Source: Pandoraea terrae (GTDB taxonomy: Bacteria; Pseudomonadota; Gammaproteobacteria; Burkholderiales; Burkholderiaceae). Taken from it: DNA of 64,000 bases. Each line of letters opens with the position of its first letter. Within the stretch, counting starts at the first letter, position 1. Position numbers and translations under genes: made by a program. This document shows positions 8,303 through 20,058 of the stretch, piece after piece. The stretch is taken from the NCBI RefSeq assembly GCF_902459695.1, contig NZ_CABPRZ010000006.1, positions 217,305 through 281,304 of the forward strand, written 5' to 3'. Below the pieces are notes generated by a model. It made no database searches, had not been told where the DNA came from, and was given only the letters and a program-made list of their open reading frames with translations.

Positions 8303-9230
8303 GGGACCACGGGGTTGGGCACTGTTGTTGGAAGTGGCGCTGAAACTGGCTTGCAAGACGGACGGTAGCGAAATGCCCGGCAACGGTGTCGTCGATGTCG
8401 CGGCCGTACCCGCCGGCCATCGTGATCGCCACAGGAACCCCTCGCTCCGCGCAGGCCGTCAGCACCCGGCGGTCACGCGCAAGCAATCCATCGAGCGTGA
8501 GCGCGAGCCGACCGAGCCGGTCGCCCGCGAGCGGATCGGCGCCCGCAAGGTAAATCACGAGCGACGGACGGAATTGCGCGAATAGATCGGTCAGCGCGTG
8601 GCCAAGGGCGACAAGGTAATCGTCGTCAGAACAGCCATCGGGCAGCGCAACATCGAGGTCGCTCGTTTCCTTATGGAACGGAAAATTGTGTTCTCCATGC
8701 AACGACAGGGTAAATACGCTCGGATCGCCGCGAAAAATCGATGCCGTGCCGTTCCCCTGGTGCACGTCGAGGTCGATGATGGCCACGCGTGTGCCCCGCC
8801 CCAGCGCCGCCTGCATAGCCCGAGCAGCAACCGCGGCGTCGTTGAAGACACAAAAGCCTTCCCCCCGATCGGCGTACGCGTGATGGGTGCCGCCGGCCAA
8901 GTTGACTGCCAGGCCGTCGGCAAGCGCGGCGCGGCATGCGGCAAGGGTCGCCCCGGCGGAGCGGCGTGAGCGCTCGACCATCTGGTGCGACCACGGGAAT
9001 CCGATCTTGCGCGCCTCGGCCGGCGCCAGCGCGCCGGCACTCACCCGGGTGACATAGTCGGCGGTATGCACGCGCAACAACGTCGCGTCGTCAGCTGCGG
9101 CCGCTTCGGTCAAACGCACATTCGGCAACTCTTGCGCCACCCTTTCCCGCAGGCGCGCGTATTTCTGCATCGGGAAGCGATGCCCCGCCGGCAGCGGAAG
9201 GACAAAATGGTCACTGTAGAAGGCTTGCAT
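8280..9230 (-). CDS. Histone deacetylase-like amidohydrolase
   Basis: The 316-residue protein has the arginase/deacetylase fold signatures: GGTHHA (tandem active-site histidines, about residues 116-117), DLDVHQGNGT (zinc ligands Asp155 and His157) and a later AGADPLAGD carrying the third zinc Asp. Bacterial members deacetylate acetylated polyamines, acetoin-related compounds or proteins. The reaction here is not determined, since the family is broad. Length is typical of the short bacterial class (about 300). It forms an overlapping pair with the EamA transporter, which hints that substrate or product is moved across the membrane. Confidence 0.9.
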   Translation of the reverse strand: MQAFYSDHFVLPLPAGHRFPMQKYARLRERVAQELPNVRLTEAAAADDATLLRVHTADYVTRVSAGALAPAEARKIGFPWSHQMVERSRRSAGATLAACRAALADGLAVNLAGGTHHAYADRGEGFCVFNDAAVAARAMQAALGRGTRVAIIDLDVHQGNGTASIFRGDPSVFTLSLHGEHNFPFHKETSDLDVALPDGCSDDDYLVALGHALTDLFAQFRPSLVIYLAGADPLAGDRLGRLALTLDGLLARDRRVLTACAERGVPVAITMAGGYGRDIDDTVAGHFATVRLASQFQRHFQQQCPTPWSHDTRLVG

Positions 9231-9417
9231 CGCCGGATAGTACCACCGGCACGCCGCGCCCGCCGGCCGCGCCCCAAGCGGCTGACACCCCGGAAAAGCG
9301 CATGGGCAAAGGCTTGCCGCGCTGCTACATAGTCCGCCGCCAACTACGTGTCATCCTTGTGACAAGGTGTTGATTTCTTATGATTTTTGGCAATTGGTGC
9401 ACCGCAACAAAAAAATC

Positions 9418-9445
9418 TTGACACGAAAAAATTTTTATATACACT
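9418..9445 (+). promoter_or_regulatory. Sigma-70 promoter of the phasin gene
   Basis: TTGACA at 9418-9423 and TACACT at 9440-9445 are 16 bases apart in an AT-rich stretch within the 346-base gap before phaP. This places transcription start near 9452, giving a leader of about 125 bases. Confidence 0.6.
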
Positions 9446-9450
9446 AGCGA

Positions 9451-9480
9451 TTGTGCGATGCATCAAAAGACATCGCGCAA
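9451..9480 (+). promoter_or_regulatory. Inverted repeat at the phasin transcription start
   Basis: TTGTGCGATG (9451-9460) and CATCGCGCAA (9471-9480) form a 10-base inverted repeat with one mismatch and a 10-base spacer, beginning about where transcription should start. In PHA-producing bacteria the repressor PhaR binds TGC/GCA-rich sites at phasin promoters, so an operator is possible. It could equally be a leader hairpin. Confidence 0.35.
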
Positions 9481-9576
9481 ATGCCGGCCCCAACCGTGTT
9501 TTCACCGCCGCCAAGGTGAGAACAGACCAGCGAACACGGAGTGGGTCAACTGTGTATGACATCATAGGAGAACGCA

Positions 9577-10137
9577 ATGTCGTTTTTGACTCCCGAGCAA
9601 TTCGCTGCCGCCCACAAGGCCAACCTGGAAACCCTGTTTGGCTTGACCAACAAGGCCTTTGAAGGTGTTGAGAAACTGGTCGAACTGAACCTTCAGGTTG
9701 TGAAGGCTTCGCTCGAAGAATCCGCCGCGACGGCCGAAAAAGCTTTCGCCGTGAAAGACGCGCAAGAACTGTTGGCGCTGCAAGCCAATCTGGTTCAACC
9801 GGCCGCCGAAAAGGTGCTCGCGTATGGCCGCCACGTGTATGAAATCGCCTCGGCCACGCAAGCCGAAGTGAACAAGGTTGCCGAAAGCAAGCTGGCTGAA
9901 GGCTCGCAGACGGCACAAGCGCTGTTCGACAGCCTTGCCAAGAATGCCCCGGCGGGTTCGGAATCCGCTGTCGCGCTGGCCAAGTCGGCCCTGTCCGCAG
10001 CGAACAGCGCCTTCGACAGCGTGCAAAAGGCCACCAAGCAAGCCGTCGAGATCGCCGAAACCAACTTCGCCGCCGCGACCAACGTTGCAACGAAGGCTGC
10101 TGCCCAGGCTTCGCGCTCCGCTGCACCGAAGAAGTAA
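9577..10137 (+). CDS. phaP: Phasin family protein
   Basis: The 186-residue protein matches the phasin_2 family: an N-terminal amphipathic helix starting [21 protein letters not shown], then long Ala/Glu/Lys-rich helices and a Lys/Ala/Ser tail ending APKK. Phasins coat polyhydroxyalkanoate granules in the cytoplasm and limit granule size. AGGAGA lies 8-10 bases before the ATG. It is monocistronic with a strong promoter and terminator, as expected for an abundant protein. It implies PHA storage, although the synthase genes are not in this window. Confidence 0.93.
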   Translation: MSFLTPEQFAAAHKANLETLFGLTNKAFEGVEKLVELNLQVVKASLEESAATAEKAFAVKDAQELLALQANLVQPAAEKVLAYGRHVYEIASATQAEVNKVAESKLAEGSQTAQALFDSLAKNAPAGSESAVALAKSALSAANSAFDSVQKATKQAVEIAETNFAAATNVATKAAAQASRSAAPKK

Positions 10138-10237
10138 GCATCACGCTATTGAAATACGGTCGCTGCGCCCTCACCTGCGTAGCGACAGCAAGTTGTCTCC
10201 TCGGTACCGATCGCCTCTCGCAGGACGAGGTACCTTG

Positions 10238-10268
10238 AACCCGGCCCCGCGCCGGGTTTTTCTTTTTC
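10238..10268 (+). terminator. Rho-independent terminator of phaP
   Basis: AACCCGGC (10238-10245), a five-base loop, GCCGGGTT (10251-10258) and a T-rich run up to 10266 follow the phasin gene by about 100 bases. Confidence 0.88.
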
Positions 10269-10347
10269 GCGGGGCGTCAACGGGGCGCATGAAAAAACCG
10301 CCGCAAACTTCGCGGCGGCTCACGTCTCGGGAAGTCCCCGGAACCGC

Positions 10348-12120
10348 TTACTTCTTGCGTGCCGGCGGCACGTCCGTGCAGACGCCTTCGTAGATTTCCG
10401 CGGCCATGCCGATTGACTCCGAAAGCGTCGGGTGCGGATGGATCGTCTTGCCGATGTCCACCGCGTCCGCGCCCATTTCGACGGCCAGGCAGATCTCACT
10501 GATCAGGTCGCCCGCATGCGTGCCGACGATGCCACCGCCGATAATGCGGTGCGTCGCTTCGTCGAACAGCAGCTTCGTGAAGCCCTCGTCGCGGCCGTTC
10601 GCGATCGCGCGGCCCGAAGCCGCCCACGGGAACACCGACTTGCTGTACTTCACGCCTTCGGCCTTCAACTGGTCTTCGGTCTTGCCGGCCCAGGCCACTT
10701 CCGGATCGGTGTAGGCCACCGACGGAATCTGCAAGGCGTCGAAGTAGGCCTTCTCGCCATGCGCGGCTTCCGCCGCCACGTGGGCCTCATGCACCGCCTT
10801 GTGTGCAAGCATCGGCTGACCGACGATGTCGCCGATCGCGAAGATGTTCGGCACGTTCGTGCGCATCTGCTTGTCGACCGGAATAAAGCCGCGATCGCTC
10901 ACCGCCACGCCGGCCTTGTCCGCGCCGATCCGCTTGCCGTTCGGGCTGCGGCCCACGGCCACCAGCACCATGTCGTAGCGTTGCGCTTCGGCCGGCGCGG
11001 CCTCGCCTTCGAACTTCACGTAGATGCCGTCGGCCTTCGCCTCGGCGGCGACGGTCTTCGTCTTCAGCATCACACGGCCGAAGCGCTTCGCGTTCATCTT
11101 GTCCCAGACCTTGACCAGGTCTCGGTCCGCACCCTGCATCAGGCCGTCGAGCATTTCCACGACGTCGATTTCTGCGCCGAGCGCGCTGTAGACCGTCGCC
11201 ATTTCCAGACCGATGATCCCGCCGCCGATGACCAGCATCTTCTTGGGGATCTGACGCAGTTCCAGCGCGCCCGTCGAGTCGACGACGCGCGGATCTTCCG
11301 GCATGAACGGCAGTTTCACCGCCTGCGAGCCAGCCGCGATGATCGCCTGCGCGAACTTGATCACGCGCTTCGCGCCATCCGGGCCCGTCACTTCAATGTG
11401 GTTCGGATCGAGGAAAACGCCGACGCCTTGCGCCACTTCCACCTTGCGCATCTTCGCCATGCCGGCCAGACCGGTCGTGAGCTTGCCGATCACGCTGTCC
11501 TTGTAGCCGCGCAACCTGTCCAGGTCGATTTCGGGCTTGCCGAAATGGATGCCGTGATGGTCCAGCGCTCTCGCCTCCTCCGCAACCGCTGCCGTATGCA
11601 GCAGCGCCTTCGACGGAATGCAGCCCACGTTCAGGCACACGCCGCCCAAGGTTGCGTAGCGCTCGACGAGAACCGTCTTGCGTCCCAGATCGGCCGAGCG
11701 GAACGCTGCCGAATAGCCTCCGGGGCCCGCACCGATCACGACGACCTCGCACTCGAGGTCCGCACCGCCGGCGAACTTCGCTGCCGACGGCGCCACGACG
11801 GCCGGTTGCGCAGCGGATGCGGCCGGTGCCGGTGCTGCGGCGGCAGGTGCCGGCGCGGCCGGCTTGGCAGGCGCAACGCCCGCGCCCGCCGTTTCGACGG
11901 TCGCGATCAGCGTGCCCTGGCTGGCCTTGTCGCCGACCTTGATTTTCACTTCCTTGACGGTGCCCGCCACTTCGGACGGCACTTCCATGGAGGCCTTGTC
12001 GGACTCGAGCGTGATCAGCGATTGATCCTTGGCGATCGTATCGCCCGGCTTGATCATCACTTCGATGACGTCAACGTCTTCCGCGCCGATGTCCGGCACC
12101 TTGACTTCAATGAGACTCAT
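10348..12120 (-). CDS. lpdA: Dihydrolipoyl dehydrogenase (E3) with N-terminal lipoyl domain
   Basis: This enzyme reoxidises dihydrolipoamide of the pyruvate dehydrogenase complex using FAD and NAD+. From the ATG at 12120 (GGGAG upstream) it has 590 residues. A lipoyl domain spans about 1-80 with the lipoyl-lysine in ESDKASM (Lys42), followed by an Ala/Pro hinge (about 85-115). The flavoprotein part has GAGPGGYSAA, the redox disulfide GGVCLNVGCIPSK, the NAD site GGGIIGLEM and the C-terminal HPHPTLSE catalytic His/Glu. A lipoyl domain fused to E3 is known in Neisseria and Burkholderiales. It is the last gene of the aceE-aceF-bph-lpdA unit. Confidence 0.97.
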   Translation of the reverse strand: MSLIEVKVPDIGAEDVDVIEVMIKPGDTIAKDQSLITLESDKASMEVPSEVAGTVKEVKIKVGDKASQGTLIATVETAGAGVAPAKPAAPAPAAAAPAPAASAAQPAVVAPSAAKFAGGADLECEVVVIGAGPGGYSAAFRSADLGRKTVLVERYATLGGVCLNVGCIPSKALLHTAAVAEEARALDHHGIHFGKPEIDLDRLRGYKDSVIGKLTTGLAGMAKMRKVEVAQGVGVFLDPNHIEVTGPDGAKRVIKFAQAIIAAGSQAVKLPFMPEDPRVVDSTGALELRQIPKKMLVIGGGIIGLEMATVYSALGAEIDVVEMLDGLMQGADRDLVKVWDKMNAKRFGRVMLKTKTVAAEAKADGIYVKFEGEAAPAEAQRYDMVLVAVGRSPNGKRIGADKAGVAVSDRGFIPVDKQMRTNVPNIFAIGDIVGQPMLAHKAVHEAHVAAEAAHGEKAYFDALQIPSVAYTDPEVAWAGKTEDQLKAEGVKYSKSVFPWAASGRAIANGRDEGFTKLLFDEATHRIIGGGIVGTHAGDLISEICLAVEMGADAVDIGKTIHPHPTLSESIGMAAEIYEGVCTDVPPARKK

Positions 12121-12139
12121 GCGGGGTCTCCCTGTCGCA

Positions 12140-12727
12140 TTATGGCTTGATGGTATTGAGGGTATCGATCTGGAACGCGTGCACCTGGAACGGGCCGCAG
12201 GAGCTCTTGTCGAACTCCGCACCGGCCGCCACGCCCGCCTCGGCGATGGCACTCGCGCTCAAATCGTGATCGTAGAGGGCGTACATCGCGCCGAGCGCGA
12301 AATTGCGCCCCGATCCGATGCCCCAGAAACGATCGAAAACAAACACTTCCCGGTAGGAGTAGATGCCGTAAATGCCGGTCGGATTCGCAATCACGCATGT
12401 GATCTGCGACGACTCGTACGGATCGTCCTCCTCCTCCTTCGTGTTGAGGAAATACTCTTCCTTGAGCTTCTGGTGGACCTTGACGAACGTGCGGAATACA
12501 TCGTCGCGGGAATGGAGACGGCATTCGTCGCCCATCCCGGTCAGGATCGCCCGCATGACCGGGAAGTGCGCAGTCGTGCCGGCCAGTCCGACATAGGAAT
12601 CGCCCACGACGAATACCTTGCGATTTTCCTCGTACGCCTGCGACAAACGCGTATCGCCGAATGTCACCAGCGAATCGGCGGCAATCGCAATCTCGCCCGC
12701 TTTCTTCACGACAACCACGGTGGTCAT
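12140..12727 (-). CDS. Betaproteobacterial proteasome homologue (BPH), HslV-like Thr protease
   Basis: The 195-residue protein begins M-TTVVVVKKAGEIAIAADS. After Met removal it has an N-terminal Thr1 nucleophile, Asp17 and a downstream Lys (in NRKVFV, about position 36, equivalent to Lys33 of HslV), the catalytic set of Ntn-hydrolase proteasome subunits. GTTAHF, GMGDECR and GIGSGRNFALGAMYAL match the fold. It differs from HslV and is not paired with an HslU ATPase. A family of this type has been characterised as BPH, a double-ring complex; database entries sometimes mislabel it as a transporter. It lies between aceF and lpdA, so it is co-expressed with pyruvate dehydrogenase. Substrate is unknown. 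Confidence 0.85.
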   Translation of the reverse strand: MTTVVVVKKAGEIAIAADSLVTFGDTRLSQAYEENRKVFVVGDSYVGLAGTTAHFPVMRAILTGMGDECRLHSRDDVFRTFVKVHQKLKEEYFLNTKEEEDDPYESSQITCVIANPTGIYGIYSYREVFVFDRFWGIGSGRNFALGAMYALYDHDLSASAIAEAGVAAGAEFDKSSCGPFQVHAFQIDTLNTIKP

Positions 12728-12805
12728 GGCACGCTCTCCGTCAAAGTCGGGAAACTCAGGGACCGGCAGGCGCGGGATCGCGCCCCTCGCCTGCCGGCGC
12801 CGGCC

Positions 12806-14467
12806 TTACAGCATGGCGCGGCGGAAGTCCTGCAACAGTTGCCCCAGGTAGGCGTTGAAGCGTGCGGCTTCGGCGCCGTCGATGACGCGGTGGTCGTACG
12901 ACAGCGACAGCGGCAGCGTCAGGCGCGGCACGAACTGCTGCTGTGCGTCGTCCCACACCGGCTTCTGGCTCGAACGCGACAACCCGAGAATGGCCACTTC
13001 CGGCGCGTTGATGATCGGCGTAAAGTTCGTGCCGCCGATGCCGCCGAGCGACGAAATCGAGAAGCACCCGCCTTGCATCTGATCCGGCTTGAGCTTGCCT
13101 TCACGGGCCAGCTTCGCCAGTTCGCCCGTCTCGCGCGCGATCTCGAAGACGCCCTTCTTATCGGCATCCCGCACGACCGGCACAACGAGGCCGTTCGGCG
13201 TATCGGCCGCGAAGCCGATATGGAAATACTGCTTGAAGACGAGGTTGTCGCCGTCCAGGCTCGCGTTGAAGGTCGGGAATTTCTTCAGCGCCATCACGCA
13301 CGCCTTGATGACGAACGCCAGCATCGTGACCTTCGTGCCCGACTTCTCGTTTTCCTTGTTCAACTGCACGCGGAAGGCTTCCAACTCCGTGATGTCCGCT
13401 TCGTCATTGTTCGTGACGTGCGGAATCATGACCCAGTTGCGATGCAGGTTCGCGCCCGAAATTTTCTTGATGCGCGACAGCGCCTTCGGCTCGACCGGCC
13501 CGAACTTGCCGAAATCGACCTTGGGCCACGGCAACAGGTTCAGCTCGCCGCCACCCGTGACGGCTGCGCCGCCCGGCGCTGCCGGACGGTTGCCCGACAA
13601 CACGCCCTTGACGAACTCGCGCACGTCGTCGAGCATGATGCGGCCCTTCGGACCGGTGCCCTTCACTTGCGTAATGCTGACGCCGAGCTCGCGCGCGAAC
13701 TTGCGCACGGACGGGCTGGCGTGGCTGATCGGCTGCTCGCCGCCGGCCACGGCCGGGGCCGCGGCGGCAGGCGCTGGTGCCGGTGCGGCGGCCGGCGCAA
13801 CAGCTTGCGGCGCGGCCACGGGGGCAGGCGCCGGTGCCGCAGCGGCCGGTGCCGGTGCAGCAGCCCCGGCGGCAGCGCCTTCGAGCACCAGGATCAACGA
13901 GCCTTCCGACACGTTGTCGCCGACCTTGACCTTGATTTCCTTGACGGTGCCGGCCGTCGGGCTCGGCACGTCCATCGTCGCCTTGTCCGATTCCAGCGTG
14001 ACGACCGACTGCTCGGCGGCGATGACGTCACCGACCTTGACGAGCACTTCGATCACCGGGATATCCGTGAAGTCGCCGATATCGGGGACCTTCACTTCGA
14101 CCGTGCCGCCGCCCTGTGCGGGCGCGGCTGCCGCGGCAGGGGTCGCAGGGGCCGGTGCTGCCGCGGGGGCAACCGCAGGCGCCGCCGCCTGAGGCGCGGG
14201 GGCCGCTGACGGGCTCGCGCCGTTGACAACGGCTTCGAGCGTCATGATGAGCGACCCTTCCGACACCGTGTCGCCCACTTTGAGGCGCATATCCTTGACG
14301 ACGCCAGCCGCCGGGCTCGGCACGTCCATCGTCGCCTTGTCCGATTCCAGCGTGATCAGCGACTGTTCGGCGCTTACCGTGTCACCGGTCTTGACGAGCA
14401 CTTCCACGACCGGCAGGTCCTTGAAGTCGCCGACGTCCGGCACTTTAACTTCGATCACTTGACTCAT
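12806..14467 (-). CDS. aceF: Pyruvate dehydrogenase E2, dihydrolipoyllysine acetyltransferase
   Basis: The 553-residue E2 core transfers acetyl groups from E1 to CoA. Two lipoyl domains are visible (about 1-75 with Lys44 in ESDKATMDV, and about 118-192 with the same motif), each followed by a flexible Ala/Pro/Gly linker. Then come a peripheral subunit-binding domain (about 250-285; SPSVRKFARELGV..VKGTGPKGRI) and the catalytic domain ending in the DHRVIDGAEAARF active-site motif. The two lipoyl domains are near-identical at DNA level around the lysine, as is common. The gene lies 90 bases after aceE and 78 bases before the proteasome homologue. Confidence 0.97.
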   Translation of the reverse strand: MSQVIEVKVPDVGDFKDLPVVEVLVKTGDTVSAEQSLITLESDKATMDVPSPAAGVVKDMRLKVGDTVSEGSLIMTLEAVVNGASPSAAPAPQAAAPAVAPAAAPAPATPAAAAAPAQGGGTVEVKVPDIGDFTDIPVIEVLVKVGDVIAAEQSVVTLESDKATMDVPSPTAGTVKEIKVKVGDNVSEGSLILVLEGAAAGAAAPAPAAAAPAPAPVAAPQAVAPAAAPAPAPAAAAPAVAGGEQPISHASPSVRKFARELGVSITQVKGTGPKGRIMLDDVREFVKGVLSGNRPAAPGGAAVTGGGELNLLPWPKVDFGKFGPVEPKALSRIKKISGANLHRNWVMIPHVTNNDEADITELEAFRVQLNKENEKSGTKVTMLAFVIKACVMALKKFPTFNASLDGDNLVFKQYFHIGFAADTPNGLVVPVVRDADKKGVFEIARETGELAKLAREGKLKPDQMQGGCFSISSLGGIGGTNFTPIINAPEVAILGLSRSSQKPVWDDAQQQFVPRLTLPLSLSYDHRVIDGAEAARFNAYLGQLLQDFRRAML

Positions 14468-14557
14468 TTTCGACAGTCTCCTCGAGGCTGCGCGTGCCGC
14501 GCGCCCGCGCCCCGCCGCCCCGAGGGGACGGCGGGGCCGGGCGCGCCGGCAGCGGCC

Positions 14558-17245
<2,688 letters not shown>

Positions 17246-17574
17246 GGTTGTCTCCTGTCTGTCGTGAGCGGTTGGCGTAACGGTTGAACTTGCCCATGGA
17301 CAAGCCCACCGCGATTTTTACCGAAGCATTGTACGAAGCAAATCGAACCCTCCGCAACAAAAATTTCAAATTACGATATCAAATTTTATAATGCGAAATT
17401 CATTGTGCGGCGCACCTAAGGACGGGGCTTCCCGCGCGGCGCAAAGGACGGGTTCGGCGTATCGCGTGGGAACCGTTGCCCCGCCCGGCAGACAGCGCCG
17501 GGCGAGTGGTCAGAACTTCACCGAAATCCACGCAGGCCGGGGGATTCCGGGCTGGTCTGCGCTACAATCTCGCC
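17246..17574. promoter_or_regulatory. Divergent control region of aceE and the sensor kinase
   Basis: The 329-base gap holds no gene. An AT-rich island at about 17355-17400, in otherwise GC-rich DNA, carries a plus-strand TTTCAA (17364-17369), 17-base spacer and TATAAT (17387-17392), plus several TTTGAT/AAATTT patches usable on the minus strand for aceE. A second plus-strand -10-like TACAAT (17563-17568) lies only seven bases before the kinase ATG. Confidence 0.45.
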
Positions 17575-20058
17575 ATGCTTTCACCTCGGCTCGCCAACAC
17601 TTCGCCTTCGTCCCGGTCTCCTGCCTCGAGTGCCCGCTCCAATCGCTGGCTGCAGGGGTTCGCCGAGTCGCATTACTACCTGTTGGTGCCGCTGGTCTCC
17701 ATTGTGATCTTCCTTGTGGTCATGAGCTTGATCCTGTGGAGCCTGAACCGGCGTGAGACCGAGCAGCAGCAGGACACGCTTTATCGCAATGTGGCGTGGG
17801 CGCAACAGCAGATCCGCCTGAACATGCTTGCGATTCAGGACCAGATCAGTTCCCTCGCGCGCGATACGGCGGCGCGGCCGCAGGATGCCGCCCATTTCCA
17901 GAATACGGCCAGTGAGTTGATGCAGAATCATGCGGACATCGTCTTCATGAACTGGCTCGACGCGCAGCAGCGCCCGCGCTGGGCCATGCCGGCGGATTCG
18001 CCGTTCACCGCCCGCGTGCAGGGCTCGGCCACGCGCCCCATGGAAGACGAACTGCTGGTGGCCTACCGGGCAGCGCGCGATTCGCGGCGCTCGGCCTACT
18101 CCACGCTGATCTACGATTCGTCGGGCGCAAGCTACATCGTCATTCAGGTGCCGGTGCTGCGTGAGCGCGAATTTCTCGGCACCATCAGCGCCGTGTATTC
18201 CGTGGAAGGCCTGCTGATCCACGAACTGCCGCAGGAGCTTGGCGACAAGTTCAAGGTGTCTTTCATCGACACGCACAACAACGAACTGGCAACCACGTCG
18301 ACGCGTCCGCCCCTGCCGCGCGACGTCTCCTACGAACTGTTGCTCGATCCGCCCGGACACAGCCTGGCGGTGAGGATCTACTCCTATCCGGCGGTCGGAA
18401 ATTTCGTCAACAATACGCTCGTCTGGCTGATCGCCGGGCTGTCGTGTTTCGTGCTCTGGAGCCTTTGGAGCCTGTGGCGGCACACGCGGCAACGTTTTGA
18501 AGCGCAGCAGGCGCTATTCAATGAAACGTCGTTCCGGCGCGCCATGGAGAACTCCATCGTCATCGGCATGCGCGTGCTGGATTTGCAGGGGCACATTACC
18601 TACGTGAATCCGGCGTTCTGCCGCATGACCGGCTGGGAAGAAACCGATTTGCTGGGGCGCCCGCCCCCGTATCCGTACTGGCCGAAAGACGACATCCACG
18701 AAATGCAGCGCCGCATCGACATGACCCTGCGCGGCAAGGCCCCGTCGCATGGCTTCGAAATCCGCGTGCAGCGCAAGGACAGTACGATTTTCTATGCGCG
18801 CATGTTCGTTTCGCCGCTCGTGGACGCCCATGGGCGTCAAACGGGCTGGATGTCCTCGCTGACCGACATCAGCGAGCCGAAGCGCGCACGCGAAGAACTG
18901 GCGGCCGCGCACGAACGCTTCACCACGGTACTGGAAAGCCTCGATGCCTCGGTGTCCGTGCTGGCGGTCGACAAGGCGGAACTGCTGTTCGCGAACCGTT
19001 ATTATCGCCAACTGTTCGGCACCCGCCCGGAAGGCCATCTCGAGTTGTCCGGCGGCGGCGAACTCTCGCCGACTTCGCTCGATCGTATCGACATGGTTGA
19101 TACGTTCGCGGGCCTGCCGGCGGCGTCGCTGGCCGATACGGCCGCGGAAACCCAGGAAATTTACCTGCCGACGCACCAGAAATGGTTCGAAGTGCGCCGA
19201 CAGTACATCCAATGGGTGGACGGCCATCTCGCACAGCTTCAGGTCGCCACCGACATCACGGCGCGCCGCCACGCGGAAGAACTGGCCCGTCAGGAAGAAG
19301 AGCGCCTGCAGTTCACCGGCCGCCTGACGACGATGGGCGAGATGGCCTCGTCGCTGGCACACGAGCTGAACCAGCCGCTGGCCGCCATCAACAATTACTG
19401 CATGGGCACGGCCGCGCTGGTGCGCGCGGGCCGCACCTCACCGGAAACCTTGCTGCCGGCGCTGGAAAAGACGTCACAGCAGGCGGTGCGCGCCGGCATG
19501 ATCATCAAGCGCATCCGGGCGTTCGTGAAGCGCAGCGAGCCCAAGCGCACGCCGTCGAGCATCTACGAAATCGTGGCCGACGCGGTCGGTCTGGCAGAGC
19601 TCGAAGCGCGCAAGCGCCGCATCCGGATCGTGACGGAGCTGCCGGCAGGACTGCCACAGATCTACGTCGATCCGGTGCTGATCGAGCAGGTACTTGTCAA
19701 TTTGCTCAAGAATGCGGCCGAAGCGATGGCGGGGCACGCGCCACCGCCCGGTCAACGGCGCGACCCGACCGTGCGTTTGCATGTAGAACGGCGTGACAAA
19801 GCGGTCGAATTCCAGGTGGCCGACCACGGCCCCGGCGTCGATGAAGCGACCATCGAACGCCTGTTTGAACCATTTTTCAGTACTAAATCGGACGGCATGG
19901 GCATGGGCCTGAATATCTGCCGTTCCATCATTGAATCGCATCATGGCCGTCTCTGGGTGGAGAATAACGAAATTGACGGCGTGCGAAATGGCTGTACCTT
20001 TTGTATTCTGTTACCGTTAGAAGGTGACTCGACATCGACACCCGGGGGAGGAACATGA
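17575..20058 (+). CDS. PAS-domain sensor histidine kinase (membrane-bound)
   Basis: From the ATG at 17575 the protein has 827 residues. A transmembrane helix at about 33-57 and a second at about 280-300 bracket a periplasmic sensing domain. Two PAS domains follow (about 320-445 and 450-560), then HisKA with phospho-acceptor His596 in SSLAHELNQPLAAI, and an HATPase domain with N-box LLKNAAEAM, DHGPGV and GMGMGLNICRSI. The layout resembles FixL/DctB/TtrS-like kinases that sense a small carboxylate or a redox signal. Its last codon overlaps the response-regulator start (ATGA). Divergence from the pyruvate dehydrogenase operon suggests, but does not prove, a link with central carbon metabolism. 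Confidence 0.93.
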   Translation: MLSPRLANTSPSSRSPASSARSNRWLQGFAESHYYLLVPLVSIVIFLVVMSLILWSLNRRETEQQQDTLYRNVAWAQQQIRLNMLAIQDQISSLARDTAARPQDAAHFQNTASELMQNHADIVFMNWLDAQQRPRWAMPADSPFTARVQGSATRPMEDELLVAYRAARDSRRSAYSTLIYDSSGASYIVIQVPVLREREFLGTISAVYSVEGLLIHELPQELGDKFKVSFIDTHNNELATTSTRPPLPRDVSYELLLDPPGHSLAVRIYSYPAVGNFVNNTLVWLIAGLSCFVLWSLWSLWRHTRQRFEAQQALFNETSFRRAMENSIVIGMRVLDLQGHITYVNPAFCRMTGWEETDLLGRPPPYPYWPKDDIHEMQRRIDMTLRGKAPSHGFEIRVQRKDSTIFYARMFVSPLVDAHGRQTGWMSSLTDISEPKRAREELAAAHERFTTVLESLDASVSVLAVDKAELLFANRYYRQLFGTRPEGHLELSGGGELSPTSLDRIDMVDTFAGLPAASLADTAAETQEIYLPTHQKWFEVRRQYIQWVDGHLAQLQVATDITARRHAEELARQEEERLQFTGRLTTMGEMASSLAHELNQPLAAINNYCMGTAALVRAGRTSPETLLPALEKTSQQAVRAGMIIKRIRAFVKRSEPKRTPSSIYEIVADAVGLAELEARKRRIRIVTELPAGLPQIYVDPVLIEQVLVNLLKNAAEAMAGHAPPPGQRRDPTVRLHVERRDKAVEFQVADHGPGVDEATIERLFEPFFSTKSDGMGMGLNICRSIIESHHGRLWVENNEIDGVRNGCTFCILLPLEGDSTSTPGGGT

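Noticed and set aside
12140..12727. Labelling the proteasome homologue as a transporter or as HslV
   Set aside because: It has no membrane segments and begins with an Ntn Thr; no HslU partner is adjacent and the sequence differs from HslV.
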